64,000 nucleotides of DNA from Haliea sp040221975 (GTDB lineage Bacteria; Pseudomonadota; Gammaproteobacteria; Pseudomonadales; Halieaceae), in the NCBI GenBank assembly GCA_040221975.1, contig JAVJWR010000026.1, positions 1 to 64,000 of the forward strand, given 5' to 3'. A program made the position numbers and the translations under genes. Each line of letters opens with the position of its first letter. Within the stretch, counting starts at the first letter, position 1. Below are positions 25,268 to 35,707 of this stretch, in pieces. The notes beneath the pieces are model-generated. The model searched no databases. It saw only the letters and a program-made list of their open reading frames with translations, and was not told the DNA's origin.

Positions 25268-25930
25268 TCAGTCCGGTTTCGTAGCGCCGATCATGTTCTC
25301 GAAAATGAGCTGGCAGTCGCGGTAGAAGCGGAGCTGGGCGTCGCCCAGGTAGGGTGCGACCATGGTCAGCAGCTGCAGTACCCCCTGGTGGATGATGACC
25401 TGCGGAGCGCGGGGTTCGTGCAGCAACTGGTCGTAGCTGAACCAGTAAGTGAGTGCCAGGGTCATGTTGTCGACCAGGCTCAGCAGCTGCTCCTCACCGG
25501 TATCAATGACTGCCTGCTCCAGCAGATTGTGGCAGATGGCCAGCAGGGCCGAGCGCTGCAGTTGCAGCAGGCGTCGAAAGCCCTTGCGCACGGGCGGGTA
25601 GCGCTGTAACAGGTCGTCAAGATTGTGATAGAGGAAGCGATACTGCCACATCTCCTCCAGCACCACGTACAGGTAGTACCAGTTGTCTTCAACCCGGTCC
25701 GGCTCGGGGCTCAGCGGGCCCTCCAGCGGTGCCCGCAGCGTGTCACTCAGGGCCAGTTCGTACTGCTGGAACAGTTCGCCAATGATCTGGTCCTTGCCCT
25801 TGAAATGGTAATAGAGGTTGCCCGGGCTGATATCCAGCTCGTTGGCGATATCGATGGTGGTGGTGTGCGCCTCACCCTCCTCATTGAACAGGGCGAGGCT
25901 GGTGACAAGGATGCGGTCGCGGGTTTTCAA
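25268..25930 (-). CDS. phaD: TetR-family regulator, PhaD type
   Basis: TetR/AcrR transcription factor of 220 residues, closely resembling Pseudomonas PhaD in its N-terminus (MKTRDRIL...LFNEEGE...TIDIANELDISPGNLYYHFKGKD, residues 1-46). PhaD activates polyhydroxyalkanoate genes, including phasin genes, in Pseudomonas, probably in response to an acyl-CoA. The C-terminal domain has a large aromatic-rich helical pocket. It starts 23 bp after the stop of the phasin gene upstream on the same strand, so both are probably one transcript. No phaC synthase or phaZ depolymerase is in the window. Confidence 0.85.
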   Translation of the reverse strand: MKTRDRILVTSLALFNEEGEAHTTTIDIANELDISPGNLYYHFKGKDQIIGELFQQYELALSDTLRAPLEGPLSPEPDRVEDNWYYLYVVLEEMWQYRFLYHNLDDLLQRYPPVRKGFRRLLQLQRSALLAICHNLLEQAVIDTGEEQLLSLVDNMTLALTYWFSYDQLLHEPRAPQVIIHQGVLQLLTMVAPYLGDAQLRFYRDCQLIFENMIGATKPD

Positions 25931-25953
25931 GTCAGCCTGGCCGGAGTCGCGAA

Positions 25954-26439
25954 TCAGGCGGGCTTCTTGGCACCGCTCCTGCTGCGACTCGTGGCCGCCT
26001 TGGTCTTGGCCGTTACCCGGCGGCTGGCGGCCTTCTTCTTGGCGGCGGGCTTGCGGCTGCCCTGGATCGCCAGCGCCGCGCTCAGGTCATCCACCTTCCG
26101 CGTCAGGCGATCGATTTTCTCGTGCAGTGCCAGCAGGTCTTCGCCGCGGGCGGGCAGCTGCAGCTGGAAGCTTTCCCGCACGCGGTGGATGCGGTCCTCC
26201 ACCGAGGCACGTGCTGCCTTGCTGCTGGAAATTCCCTTGCGGGCCTCATCTTCGAGTGCCGCCCCGGCCTTGACCAGGTCGCGAAACAGTTTCGGGGTTT
26301 CCATGCCGGCCTTCTCCATCCTGTCCTGGGCCTCATCGACTGCCCGACCGTAGGCGCCCACGCCTGCCAGCCAAATATTGCGGGCGATCTCGCTCGCCTT
26401 GTCGGTGACTTTGCTCTTGTCGTTCTTATCGTCGCTCAT
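25954..26439 (-). CDS. Phasin family protein (PhaI-like)
   Basis: Polyhydroxyalkanoate-granule-associated protein, 161 residues. The phasin core SEIARNIWLAGVGAYGRAVDEAQ (split here: SEIARNIWLAGVGAY, then GRAVDEAQ) lies at about 17-40. A long amphipathic coiled-coil region follows, then a Lys/Ala/Arg-rich tail (KPAAKKKAASRR...). The basic tail resembles PhaF histone-like tails, but shorter. ATG 26439 is preceded by GGAGG. Likely coats PHA granules, with the tail possibly contacting DNA. Followed by phaD. Confidence 0.85.
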   Translation of the reverse strand: MSDDKNDKSKVTDKASEIARNIWLAGVGAYGRAVDEAQDRMEKAGMETPKLFRDLVKAGAALEDEARKGISSSKAARASVEDRIHRVRESFQLQLPARGEDLLALHEKIDRLTRKVDDLSAALAIQGSRKPAAKKKAASRRVTAKTKAATSRSRSGAKKPA

Positions 26440-26498
26440 AAGCTGTCCTCCACGCCGTAGACAGGTGCTGTCATCCGGCCGGCCATTTAACCAGAAAC

Positions 26499-26525
26499 AA
26501 AAAAAAGGGGCCACATGGTGGCCCC
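26499..26525 (-). terminator. Intrinsic terminator downstream of the AT-hook phasin gene
   Basis: On the minus strand GGGGCCAC-CAT-GTGGCCCC (8-bp stem, 3-nt loop, 26507-26525) is followed by a run of eight T (26499-26506). It ends the message of the phasin gene at 26566-27237, so the smaller phasin and phaD need a separate promoter or partial read-through. Confidence 0.9.
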
Positions 26526-26565
26526 GAAAAGAGTCCCTGCCTGGCAGGGCGCAGAAAAGTGGTGC

Positions 26566-27237
26566 TCAGGCAGCTGAGCGCAGACCGACAGAGGAACGCA
26601 GCTCGTCGATGCGGCTGCGGACCTTGGCCATCCTGGCTTCCAGCTTCTTGCGATCGGTCAGGGAATCCAGCTCCAGACGCGGCAGGTCGATATCGTTGAT
26701 CAGACCCCTGGCGTCTTTCTCGACCTTGCTGCCGCGCTTGACCAGCTCCGCGTAAGCGACATTGGCGGCCTTGCCGCGGGCATCCAGGCGGGCCTGCAGC
26801 TTGTCCAGGCGAGCCTGCATTTCGTCATAGGCCTTGCCGTAGAAGCCGAGGCTGGCGAGAAAGGCATTGCGGCTCACGGTGCGGGCGCGGGTGGCCAGCT
26901 TGTTGGCGGCCTTTTCCGCTTCACGCTCGTAGGTATTGGCGGTCCTGGTGGCACGACGCTTGTACGTACGAACCTTGGCTTCCACCTGCTCTACGGTTTT
27001 CACCGTGGCCGATTTACTGGCAGCACGTGGCCGGCCGGGACCCCGGCGAGGCGTAGTGGTCTTGCTCGCCGCGGTGGTTTTCGGTGCGGCTTTCGCGGCC
27101 GTCGCCTTGCGCTTCGCTACAGCCTTTTTCGGTGCGCTTTTGGCGGCAGCCTTGCGCTTCGCTGCAGTTTTTTTCGGCGCGGCAGTCGTGTCTATCGCCG
27201 TGGTCTCTGTGCTGGTAGTGGTGTTTTCGTCAATCAT
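26566..27237 (-). CDS. Phasin with histone-like, AT-hook N-terminus (PhaF-like)
   Basis: 223 residues. The first ~80 residues are histone-H1-like Ala/Lys/Pro/Thr repeats (PKKTAAKRKAAAKSAPKK...) and include an AT-hook-like RGPGRPR at 65-71. The remainder is the phasin part, with NAFLASLGFYGKAYDEMQ followed by a coiled coil (LDKLQARLDARG). In Pseudomonas PhaF the basic DNA-binding region is C-terminal; here it is N-terminal, so domain order is reversed. Expected to bind both granule and DNA and help granule segregation. ATG 27237 chosen because GAGGAG lies seven bases upstream; an in-frame ATG at 27252 is less likely. Confidence 0.82.
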   Translation of the reverse strand: MIDENTTTSTETTAIDTTAAPKKTAAKRKAAAKSAPKKAVAKRKATAAKAAPKTTAASKTTTPRRGPGRPRAASKSATVKTVEQVEAKVRTYKRRATRTANTYEREAEKAANKLATRARTVSRNAFLASLGFYGKAYDEMQARLDKLQARLDARGKAANVAYAELVKRGSKVEKDARGLINDIDLPRLELDSLTDRKKLEARMAKVRSRIDELRSSVGLRSAA

Positions 27238-27302
27238 CTCAATACTCCTCATCTGGCCCTATCGGTGCAAAGCAACACCGGACGCAGCCACCTTAGGGAA
27301 TA

Positions 27303-27332
27303 AAATTAGAATGTTCCTACTAGAAGTGACAA
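27303..27332 (-). promoter_or_regulatory. Candidate sigma-70 promoter of the AT-hook phasin gene
   Basis: On the minus strand TTGTCA (27327-27332), 18-bp spacer, TAATTT (27303-27308), about 65 bp before the ATG at 27237. It lies in an AT-rich patch within otherwise GC-rich sequence. Confidence 0.5.
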
Positions 27333-27455
27333 ATTCCCGTTTCTGCCATCCGCGCACTCAGACCCTGCGTATTTCCATCCGACCCCGGTATGATAGCGTT
27401 GTCCGGGAAGTGATTCGTCCCGGTTCTCTGCAAGCTCTGAATAGTCAGGTGTCCC

Positions 27456-28649
27456 ATGCCCTTGAAAATTTCGCGTTCATTGCTGGCGACAGCCGCGGTT
27501 ACCGGGCTGGGGCTCGCGCTGTCCTGGGGTTTGCTGGTGGGCAAGCCGGAACCGGTACCGGAAGCCCTGCCCTCCGCAACTGTGCCGCTGGTGGATGTGG
27601 TCAATGTCGAGCCGCAGTCGCTGGCCCTGGATGTCGTCACCCAGGGCACTGTGCGGCCGGTGCTGACAATCGATCTGGTAAGCCGGGTCGCCGGGCGGGT
27701 GGAATCTGTAGCAGCGGATTTCGCCGCTGGCAGCTTTTTTCGTGAAGGTGCAGCCCTGGTCGCCATCGAGGATGCCGACTACCGCTTCGCCATTGCCCGC
27801 GCCCGGTCCCAGGTGGTGGCGGCGGAGCAGCGTGTGGCCGAAGAGGAGGGCAGGGCATTGCAGGCCCAACGCGAGTGGCGCGACCTGGGCAATCCCGCCG
27901 CCAATGCCCTGTTCCTGCGCGAGCCGCAGCTGGCCTCTGCCCGGGCTGCCCTGAAAGCGGCGCAAGCGGACCTGGACGCGGCGCAACTGGATCTGGAGCG
28001 CACCCGAATTACCGCGCCCTTCAATGGCCGCATCAGTGAAAAATTTGTCGACATCGGCCAGTACGTCACCCCCGGTACCCGTATCGCCAGGGTCTATGCC
28101 ACGGATGCAGTCGAAGTCAGGCTGCCACTGACTGACCGCCAGGTGGCGCTGCTGGATCTGCCGTTGCACTACCGCAGTGACGACAGCGCGCTGGAGCTGC
28201 CCGCGGTTACCCTGCGCACCACCTTTGCCGGCCGCGACTGGGAATGGCAGGGCAGGATCGTGCGTACTGATGCCAGTATCGACGAGAACAGCCGCATGGT
28301 GTACGCGGTCGCCGAAGTCCAGGAGCCCTTTGCCCGCGGCCCCGAAGGCGAGAGGCCACCGCTGGTGCCGGGCATGTTCGTCAGCGCCACCGTCGCCGGC
28401 CGTACGCTGGAGGCCGTGACCCGCCTGCCCCGCTCGGCGTTGCGCAGTGATGCCGCAGTGATGCTGGTCGACAGCCGCCGACAGGTGGTGGAGCATGCAG
28501 TCAGTGTGCTGCAAAGCGAGGGCGGTCAGGTCTGGGTACACGGCCTGCAGCGCGGTGACCGGGTCATTGTTCGCGAGCCCACGGTCACGGTGGCCGGTAT
28601 GCGGGTAGAGGTCAATGAAGTGGCGCGTGTCGCCGGTGCGGGTCACTGA
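27456..28649 (+). CDS. RND efflux periplasmic adaptor
   Basis: Second membrane fusion protein, 397 residues. N-terminal signal/anchor (LLATAAVTGLGLALSWGLLV), first lipoyl half near 75-100 (LVSRVAGRVESVAADFAAGS), a helical hairpin with Ala/Gln/Arg-rich repeats (about 110-180), second lipoyl half RITAPFNGRISEKFVDIGQYV and beta-barrel VEVRLPLTDRQVALL. ATG 27456 follows a TATGAT-like hexamer at 27389-27394, but no matching -35 was found. The RND permease starts 2 bp after its stop. The layout mirrors the first RND operon, but the two adaptors are clearly different proteins. Confidence 0.9.
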   Translation: MPLKISRSLLATAAVTGLGLALSWGLLVGKPEPVPEALPSATVPLVDVVNVEPQSLALDVVTQGTVRPVLTIDLVSRVAGRVESVAADFAAGSFFREGAALVAIEDADYRFAIARARSQVVAAEQRVAEEEGRALQAQREWRDLGNPAANALFLREPQLASARAALKAAQADLDAAQLDLERTRITAPFNGRISEKFVDIGQYVTPGTRIARVYATDAVEVRLPLTDRQVALLDLPLHYRSDDSALELPAVTLRTTFAGRDWEWQGRIVRTDASIDENSRMVYAVAEVQEPFARGPEGERPPLVPGMFVSATVAGRTLEAVTRLPRSALRSDAAVMLVDSRRQVVEHAVSVLQSEGGQVWVHGLQRGDRVIVREPTVTVAGMRVEVNEVARVAGAGH

Positions 28650-28651
28650 AC

Positions 28652-31600
28652 GTGGGCGGCCCGGTACGCTGGTTTATCCATAACCCCATCGCCGCCAACC
28701 TGCTGATGCTGTTTCTGCTGGTGGGCGGCGTGCTGGGTGTGCCGGCACTGGAAAAACAGTTTTTCCCAACCTTTGAGCTCAATCGCGTGAGCATTGCTCT
28801 CGCCTACCCCGGAGCGGGGCCGCGGGAGGTCGAGGAACAGATCTGTATCCGCATTGAAGAGGCCATCCACGATCTCAGCGGCATCAAGGAGATCCGCGCC
28901 AGCGCCCGCGAGGGTATCGGCACCGTCGTGGTGGAGGCCGAGCCCGGGTACGACATGCAGCGGCTGACGGCGGAGATCAAGACCCGGGTCGATGCCATCA
29001 ATACCTTCCCGCTGGAAGCGGAACGTCCGATCGTGACCGAGCTGGCGTTCCGGCATTACATGGCGGCGGTGTCACTGGCGGGCGATCTCGGCGAACGGGA
29101 CCTCAAGCGCCTCGGCGAGCAGCTGCGCGACGACCTCGCAGCGCAGCCCAACGTGTCCGTGGTAGAGCTGGCGACACCCCGGCCCTATGAAGTATCGGTG
29201 GAAGTGTCTGAATACACCTTGCGCCGCTATGGCCTGACCTTCGGTGAGGTGGTTGCGGCGATCCGTGGTTCGTCACTGAACCTGCCGGCCGGTGCAATCA
29301 AGGATGCCGGCGGCGACATCCGCCTGCAGACCCGGGGCCAGGCCTACGACCGCTTCGAGTTCGAACGCATTCCCGTCCTCACCCGGCGTGACGGCACCCA
29401 GGTGCTGCTGCGGGACGTGGCCACGGTGGTCGACGGGTTCGAGGATATGGATGTCCGTACTCGCTTCAACGACAAACCCTCCCATACCCTGCATGTATTC
29501 GTGACCACCAGCCCCAACACCCTGGCGACCAGCGATACCGTCCATGCCTGGGTGGAGGAAACGCGCAAGCGCCTGCCACCGGGGGTCGAGTTGTCGGTGT
29601 GGCGGGATTCTTCGGTGCCCTTCAAGGGCCGGGTGGACACCCTGCTCAAAAACGGGCTCGGCGGGCTGGCCCTGGTATTCCTGGTGCTGGTGCTGTTCCT
29701 GCGCCCGCGGCTGGCAATGTGGGTGTGCGTCGGCATAGCGGTGGCCTTTGTCGGCACCCTGTTCATACTGCAGTACACCGGCACCAGTCTCAACATGATC
29801 TCGCTGTTTGCCTTCCTGCTGATCCTGGGGATCGTGGTGGACGACGCCATTATTGTCGGCGAGTCCATCCACGCCCGCCAGGCGGCCGGGGAGCGTGGTG
29901 TTGCCGGCGCGCTCAGCGGTACCCAGGCGGTGATCAAGCCCGTGATCTACGCGGTCGTCAGTACCATGATTTTTTTCGTACCCATGTTCTTCATGCCGGG
30001 CGACATGGCACAGGCCGCGATTGCCATTCCCACGGTGGTCATCATCGCCCTGGCGCTGTCGCTGGTGGAGAGCCTGCTGATTCTGCCACCACATCTCGCC
30101 CACATGCCGCCGGTCAAGCCCAGCCGGTTCGCCTTCCTGCGTCGGGTGGAGACCCTGCGCCTGCGCTTTGCAGACGGCATGACCCGCTTTGGCAAACAGC
30201 GCTATCGGCCCTTCCTGGCCGCCTGCCTGCGCCACAACCTGCTGGTCATGGCGGTGTTTTTCAGCCTGCTGCTGATCAGTCTGGCGCTGTACGGCGGCGG
30301 CTGGTTGCGCGCGGCGTTCTTTCCCTCCATCAACTCCGATTATGTGATCGCCGAGATCGAGTTGCCCGAGGGTGGCGCCTTCAGCGACACGCTGCGAGTG
30401 CTGCGGCAGGTGGAGTCGGCGGCCCTGCAGGTCAAGCGGGAATACAACGAGAATCCGAAGCTGACAGTTCTCGGTCCCGCTGTTGGCCATATCGACTCCA
30501 GTGGCGAGGCCAACAAAATCAGGGTGATCATTGAGACCATCTCCGACGAAATCGACACCCGCGAACTCGCGGACCGCTGGCGCGAAGCCATAGGCGAACT
30601 GCCGCCGGTGCAGGATTTCCAGATGGACTACACCATCAACGAGATGGGCAAGCCCATATGCCTGGTCGCCGCCGCGGCGTCCCTGGATGACCTGGTCGCC
30701 GTTGCGGCCGAGGTGCGGCGGGTACTGGAGACCTGGCCCGGGGTCTACAACATCAACGATACCCTGCAGGATCCCCAGCAGGAAATCGTGCTGGGGCTGA
30801 AGCCGGCGGCGGAGAATCTGGGTATCACTCTGGCGGACCTCGCCCGCCAGGTGCGGGAGGCCTTCTACGGTGCCGAGGTGCAGCGCATCCCCCGTACCCG
30901 TGAGGATGTGCGGGTCATGGTGCGCTACCCCGAGGCCGAGCGCCTGTCTGTGGACAACCTCAACGAGATGCGGATACGGACCCCCGCAGGGGATGAAGTG
31001 CCGTTCGCGACCGTGGCCGCGATCAGCTACGAACCGGGCTACCTCAGCATTGATCGTCTGGATCGCAAGCGCACCCTGGAGGTATCCGCCGAGGTGGTGC
31101 CGGGCAGCGTGGAACCGCGTGCCGTGGTCAATGCCATTCTGCGCGAGCACCTGCCGGGGTGGCAGCAGCGCTATCCCGGACTCACCCTGGCCCTGGACGG
31201 GGAACTGCAGGAAGAGTCGGATTTCATGAATGCCATGCTCAAGTACCTGGTGCTGGCAATGCTGGTGATCTATGCCCTGATGGCAATACCGTTCCGATCC
31301 TACTTCCAGCCCCTGTTGGTACTCACGGCGGTCCCCTTCGGCATTATGGGAGCGATCTTTGGCCACCTGATACTGAACTGGCAGGTGAGCATGTTCTCTT
31401 TTCTGGGGGTGATTGCCTGTGCCGGGGTGGTGGTCAATGACAACCTGGTGTTGATCGACCGCATCAACCAGCTGCGCGCAGCCGGGCATCCGCTGCTGAA
31501 GGCGCTGCTGCAGGGCGGCGAGGATCGCTTCCGCCCCATCATCCTGACCTCACTGACCACCTTCGTCGGCCTGCTGCCGATCATGGCGGAGACCAGTGTC

Positions 31601-31768
31601 CAGGCCCAGTTCCTGATCCCCATGGTGACCTCCCTGGCCTTCGGCGTCCTGTTCGCCACCGGCGTCACCCTGCTGCTGGTGCCCAGCCTGTACCTCGCGG
31701 GCGAACAGCTGGGCAACCGCTTCCTCCATCGCAAGCAGCGCCTGCAGGACCTGATCGAAACCACCTGA
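28652..31768 (+). CDS. RND efflux permease
   Basis: 1038-residue RND transporter. N-terminus VRWFIHNPIAANLLMLFLLVGG, then QFFPTFELNRVSIALAYPGA, which differs from AcrB-type (VDQFPxxxPP) and is common in a second HAE1 subgroup of marine proteobacteria. TM4 has GIVVDDAIIVGESIHARQ with the Asp pair intact. TM10 carries CAGVVVNDNLVLIDRINQL, where Asn-Asp replace the usual Lys-Asn, so the proton relay may be altered. GTG start at 28652. No outer-membrane factor gene adjoins. Substrate unknown. Confidence 0.9.
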   Translation: MGGPVRWFIHNPIAANLLMLFLLVGGVLGVPALEKQFFPTFELNRVSIALAYPGAGPREVEEQICIRIEEAIHDLSGIKEIRASAREGIGTVVVEAEPGYDMQRLTAEIKTRVDAINTFPLEAERPIVTELAFRHYMAAVSLAGDLGERDLKRLGEQLRDDLAAQPNVSVVELATPRPYEVSVEVSEYTLRRYGLTFGEVVAAIRGSSLNLPAGAIKDAGGDIRLQTRGQAYDRFEFERIPVLTRRDGTQVLLRDVATVVDGFEDMDVRTRFNDKPSHTLHVFVTTSPNTLATSDTVHAWVEETRKRLPPGVELSVWRDSSVPFKGRVDTLLKNGLGGLALVFLVLVLFLRPRLAMWVCVGIAVAFVGTLFILQYTGTSLNMISLFAFLLILGIVVDDAIIVGESIHARQAAGERGVAGALSGTQAVIKPVIYAVVSTMIFFVPMFFMPGDMAQAAIAIPTVVIIALALSLVESLLILPPHLAHMPPVKPSRFAFLRRVETLRLRFADGMTRFGKQRYRPFLAACLRHNLLVMAVFFSLLLISLALYGGGWLRAAFFPSINSDYVIAEIELPEGGAFSDTLRVLRQVESAALQVKREYNENPKLTVLGPAVGHIDSSGEANKIRVIIETISDEIDTRELADRWREAIGELPPVQDFQMDYTINEMGKPICLVAAAASLDDLVAVAAEVRRVLETWPGVYNINDTLQDPQQEIVLGLKPAAENLGITLADLARQVREAFYGAEVQRIPRTREDVRVMVRYPEAERLSVDNLNEMRIRTPAGDEVPFATVAAISYEPGYLSIDRLDRKRTLEVSAEVVPGSVEPRAVVNAILREHLPGWQQRYPGLTLALDGELQEESDFMNAMLKYLVLAMLVIYALMAIPFRSYFQPLLVLTAVPFGIMGAIFGHLILNWQVSMFSFLGVIACAGVVVNDNLVLIDRINQLRAAGHPLLKALLQGGEDRFRPIILTSLTTFVGLLPIMAETSVQAQFLIPMVTSLAFGVLFATGVTLLLVPSLYLAGEQLGNRFLHRKQRLQDLIETT

Positions 31769-31949
31769 ACCGCCGCCGATTCTTGCTTTGGGAGTTCATG
31801 TACCCCTTGGTCGTGGGCGCGGTGGCATATGGACGGGAGTGAAGTTACCGACCGGCCATGTGCCACCTCGTCGGGCGACCCACTCGCCGGTGACCTACCC
31901 CGCCCCCAGCGCTGCGTAATGCCGCATCGGGGCGCCGGGCGGGATCTGC

Positions 31950-33509
<1,560 letters not shown>

Positions 33510-33655
33510 GGTGTGTCCTGTCTTCATGCTGCTGATTGCAGCCCGCCATTGAGGGCGGAGTTGCCTCTGTGGGACTTTCGGGGGGCGCCATTATGTCAGA
33601 ATCGCCCCCTGATGCGAACCAGAATGGAGAAAAAATCGGCGATCTCCGCCGAGCT

Positions 33656-34552
33656 TCAATGCAGCGTCGGCGCCGGGCCCGCACGCAGCAAATCGGCCAG
33701 GTCCTCGCGCTCGAACCGGTACTGCTGGTTGCAGAATTCGCAATCCACGGTAATGGCGCCCTGCTCCCGGAGAATGTCCTCCAGCTCGGCGCTGGCGATG
33801 GCCGACAGGGCATTGCGACTGCGCTGCAGCGAGCAACTGCACTGGAAGGCCAGCGGACGCGGGTCAAACAGCCGTACCGGGTCCTCGTGGTAGAGCCGGT
33901 AGAGCAGGTCCGCGGGGGGCAGCTGCAGCAGCTCGGTGGGCGTCACGGTCTCCCCCAGGGTGCAGACATGCTGCCACTGCTGCTCGCGCAATTGCGGGTC
34001 GCGGCTAACCTGGGCCGGCAGCTGCTGCAGCAGCAGGCCACCGGCGGACCGGCCGTCACAGGCCAGCCAGAGGCGGGTATGCAGCTGTTCGGATTGCTCG
34101 AAGTAGGCGTCCAGGCTGGCGGCCAGCGAGTGCCGGGACAGGGGCACGATGCCCTGATAGCGCTTGCCCCGCAATGGCTCAACGGTGATGGCGAGGGTGC
34201 CGTCCGCCAGCAACTGGTCGAAATCCCAGGATGTCGCCAGCTGCGCGCCCCGGGCAATGCCGCGGATCTGCAGGTCACTGCTGCACTCCGCCATCAGCAG
34301 CGGAACCTCGCCGTCGCTGCGAGCCTGCAGGATCAGTCGGCCCTCGAACTTCAGGGTAGTGCTCAGCAGGGTGGCGGCGGCCAGGAATTCCCCCAGCAGG
34401 CGCTGTACGCCGGGAGCGTACTGATGCACGGCGAGCATATCGCGCAGGCTGGTGCCCAATTGGGCGATTTCACCGCGGATGTCGGCCTGCTCGAACAGGA
34501 ACCTGCGGCTACTGTCGGCAGCCGGGTTGGCAGCGTGGTTGTCAGCACTCAT
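33656..34552 (-). CDS. hslO: Redox-regulated chaperone Hsp33
   Basis: Cytoplasmic holdase activated by oxidative unfolding when its zinc-bound cysteines form disulfides. About 298 residues. The N-terminal domain has RFLFEQADIRGEI and the central KRYQGIVPLS. The C-terminal redox switch has CSC (in FQCSCS) and CEFC, the CxC...CxxC set. ATG 34552 is taken as start; the ATG at 34570 is equally possible and neither has a clear Shine-Dalgarno. hslO beside pckA is a frequent gammaproteobacterial arrangement (recalled). Confidence 0.95.
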   Translation of the reverse strand: MSADNHAANPAADSSRRFLFEQADIRGEIAQLGTSLRDMLAVHQYAPGVQRLLGEFLAAATLLSTTLKFEGRLILQARSDGEVPLLMAECSSDLQIRGIARGAQLATSWDFDQLLADGTLAITVEPLRGKRYQGIVPLSRHSLAASLDAYFEQSEQLHTRLWLACDGRSAGGLLLQQLPAQVSRDPQLREQQWQHVCTLGETVTPTELLQLPPADLLYRLYHEDPVRLFDPRPLAFQCSCSLQRSRNALSAIASAELEDILREQGAITVDCEFCNQQYRFEREDLADLLRAGPAPTLH

Positions 34553-34760
34553 GGGGCAATTGTAATCCATTCAGGTGGATGGTTGATCCCGCGACGGCAG
34601 CGGGACGTATGCTGGTGCAGGGCAAGGTTCAGTATTTGAGGCCAGCAGGGGCTATTTTCAACCAGGCGATGACCCCTGTTCGCAGGGGGGGTACAGTGAT
34701 GGCATTGACAGCAGCGGGCGCCTCCAGGCGGCCGATCAACTATTAGACAGGAGCGAAAGC

Positions 34761-35627
34761 ATGAGATTCAGCTATCAGATCGGAATGAGTGACGCCGACC
34801 ACTACCTGCCCCTGGTGCAGGCGGCCGAAGCGGCGGGGTTCGATGGCATTACCATCCCGGACAGCATCTGCTACCCGCAGGAGGCGAGCTCCAAATACCC
34901 TTACAACAAGGATGGCAGCCGCGAGTTCCTGGAAAGTGTGCCTTTCCTGGAGAGCCTGATCGCTGTCGCGGCAATGGCCGCGGTCACCGACAAGATTCGC
35001 TTTGCAACCTTTGTCTACAAGCTGGCAGTGCGCCAGGTGGCGGTAGTGGCGAAGCAGGTTCAGAGCATCCAGGCGCTTTCCAGCAACCGCTTTGATTTTG
35101 GGGTCGGCATCAGTCCCTGGGAGGAGGACTTTGTGGTCTGCGACGTGCCCTGGGAGAAGCGTGGCCTGCGCCTGGATGAGCAGATTGATATCCTCCGCGG
35201 CCTGGAAACGGGCGAGTTCTTCGGTTACGAGGGCGAGATCCACAAGCTGCCGGCCATCAAGATGTGCCCGGTGCCGACAGCACCCACGCCCATTCTGGTG
35301 GGTGGGCACGCCGAGCCGGCGCTGCGCCGGGCGGCGAAGGTCGGGGACGGCTGGATGTGCGCAGGCGCCGACATGCAGCAGCTGGAAGGCTACATCCGCC
35401 GCCTGCACGAGCTGCGCGCCGAATACGGTACCAGCGACAGGACCTTCCGGGTCTACACCACCGGCCAGGACGCATTTACCGAGGCCGGTATCAGCAAGCT
35501 GGAAGAGATCGGTGTCACCGATGTGATAATCGGCTTCCGCAACGTCTATGAAATGGAGCCGGACAAGCCGCTGGACGAGAAGATTGCCATGCTCAACTGG
35601 TACGCGGGCGAGTTTATCAAGCGTTGA
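34761..35627 (+). CDS. Luciferase-like (LLM) flavin/F420-type oxidoreductase
   Basis: TIM-barrel bacterial-luciferase-superfamily protein of 288 residues. Seen: YLPLVQAAEAAGFDGITIPDS (N-terminal strands; read as YLPLVQAAEAAGF, DGITIPDS), LAVRQVAVVAKQVQSIQ, NRFDFGVGISPW, the Rossmann-like KMCPVPTAPTPILVGGHAEPALRRAAKVGDGW. The pattern resembles members annotated as F420-dependent, but the cofactor (F420 or FMN) cannot be settled from sequence by eye. AGGAG lies eight bases before ATG 34761. It stands alone between divergent hslO and the EamA gene. Substrate unknown. Confidence 0.8.
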   Translation: MRFSYQIGMSDADHYLPLVQAAEAAGFDGITIPDSICYPQEASSKYPYNKDGSREFLESVPFLESLIAVAAMAAVTDKIRFATFVYKLAVRQVAVVAKQVQSIQALSSNRFDFGVGISPWEEDFVVCDVPWEKRGLRLDEQIDILRGLETGEFFGYEGEIHKLPAIKMCPVPTAPTPILVGGHAEPALRRAAKVGDGWMCAGADMQQLEGYIRRLHELRAEYGTSDRTFRVYTTGQDAFTEAGISKLEEIGVTDVIIGFRNVYEMEPDKPLDEKIAMLNWYAGEFIKR

Positions 35628-35707
35628 TGCGGCAGCGGAGCTCGCCGCCGGCATAGGCCCGGACCCGCGGATGCGCTAAAGTGCGCGCTTTGCGCCGGGC
35701 GCTGCCG

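Noticed and set aside
29273..31489. 738-codon antisense open frame opposite the second RND permease
   Set aside because: Low-complexity His/Gln-rich translation, no start context or homology; coding evidence is overwhelming on the other strand.
31769..31949. Terminator between the second RND operon and pckA
   Set aside because: Only imperfect short stems without U-tracts were visible in this 181-bp convergent gap.
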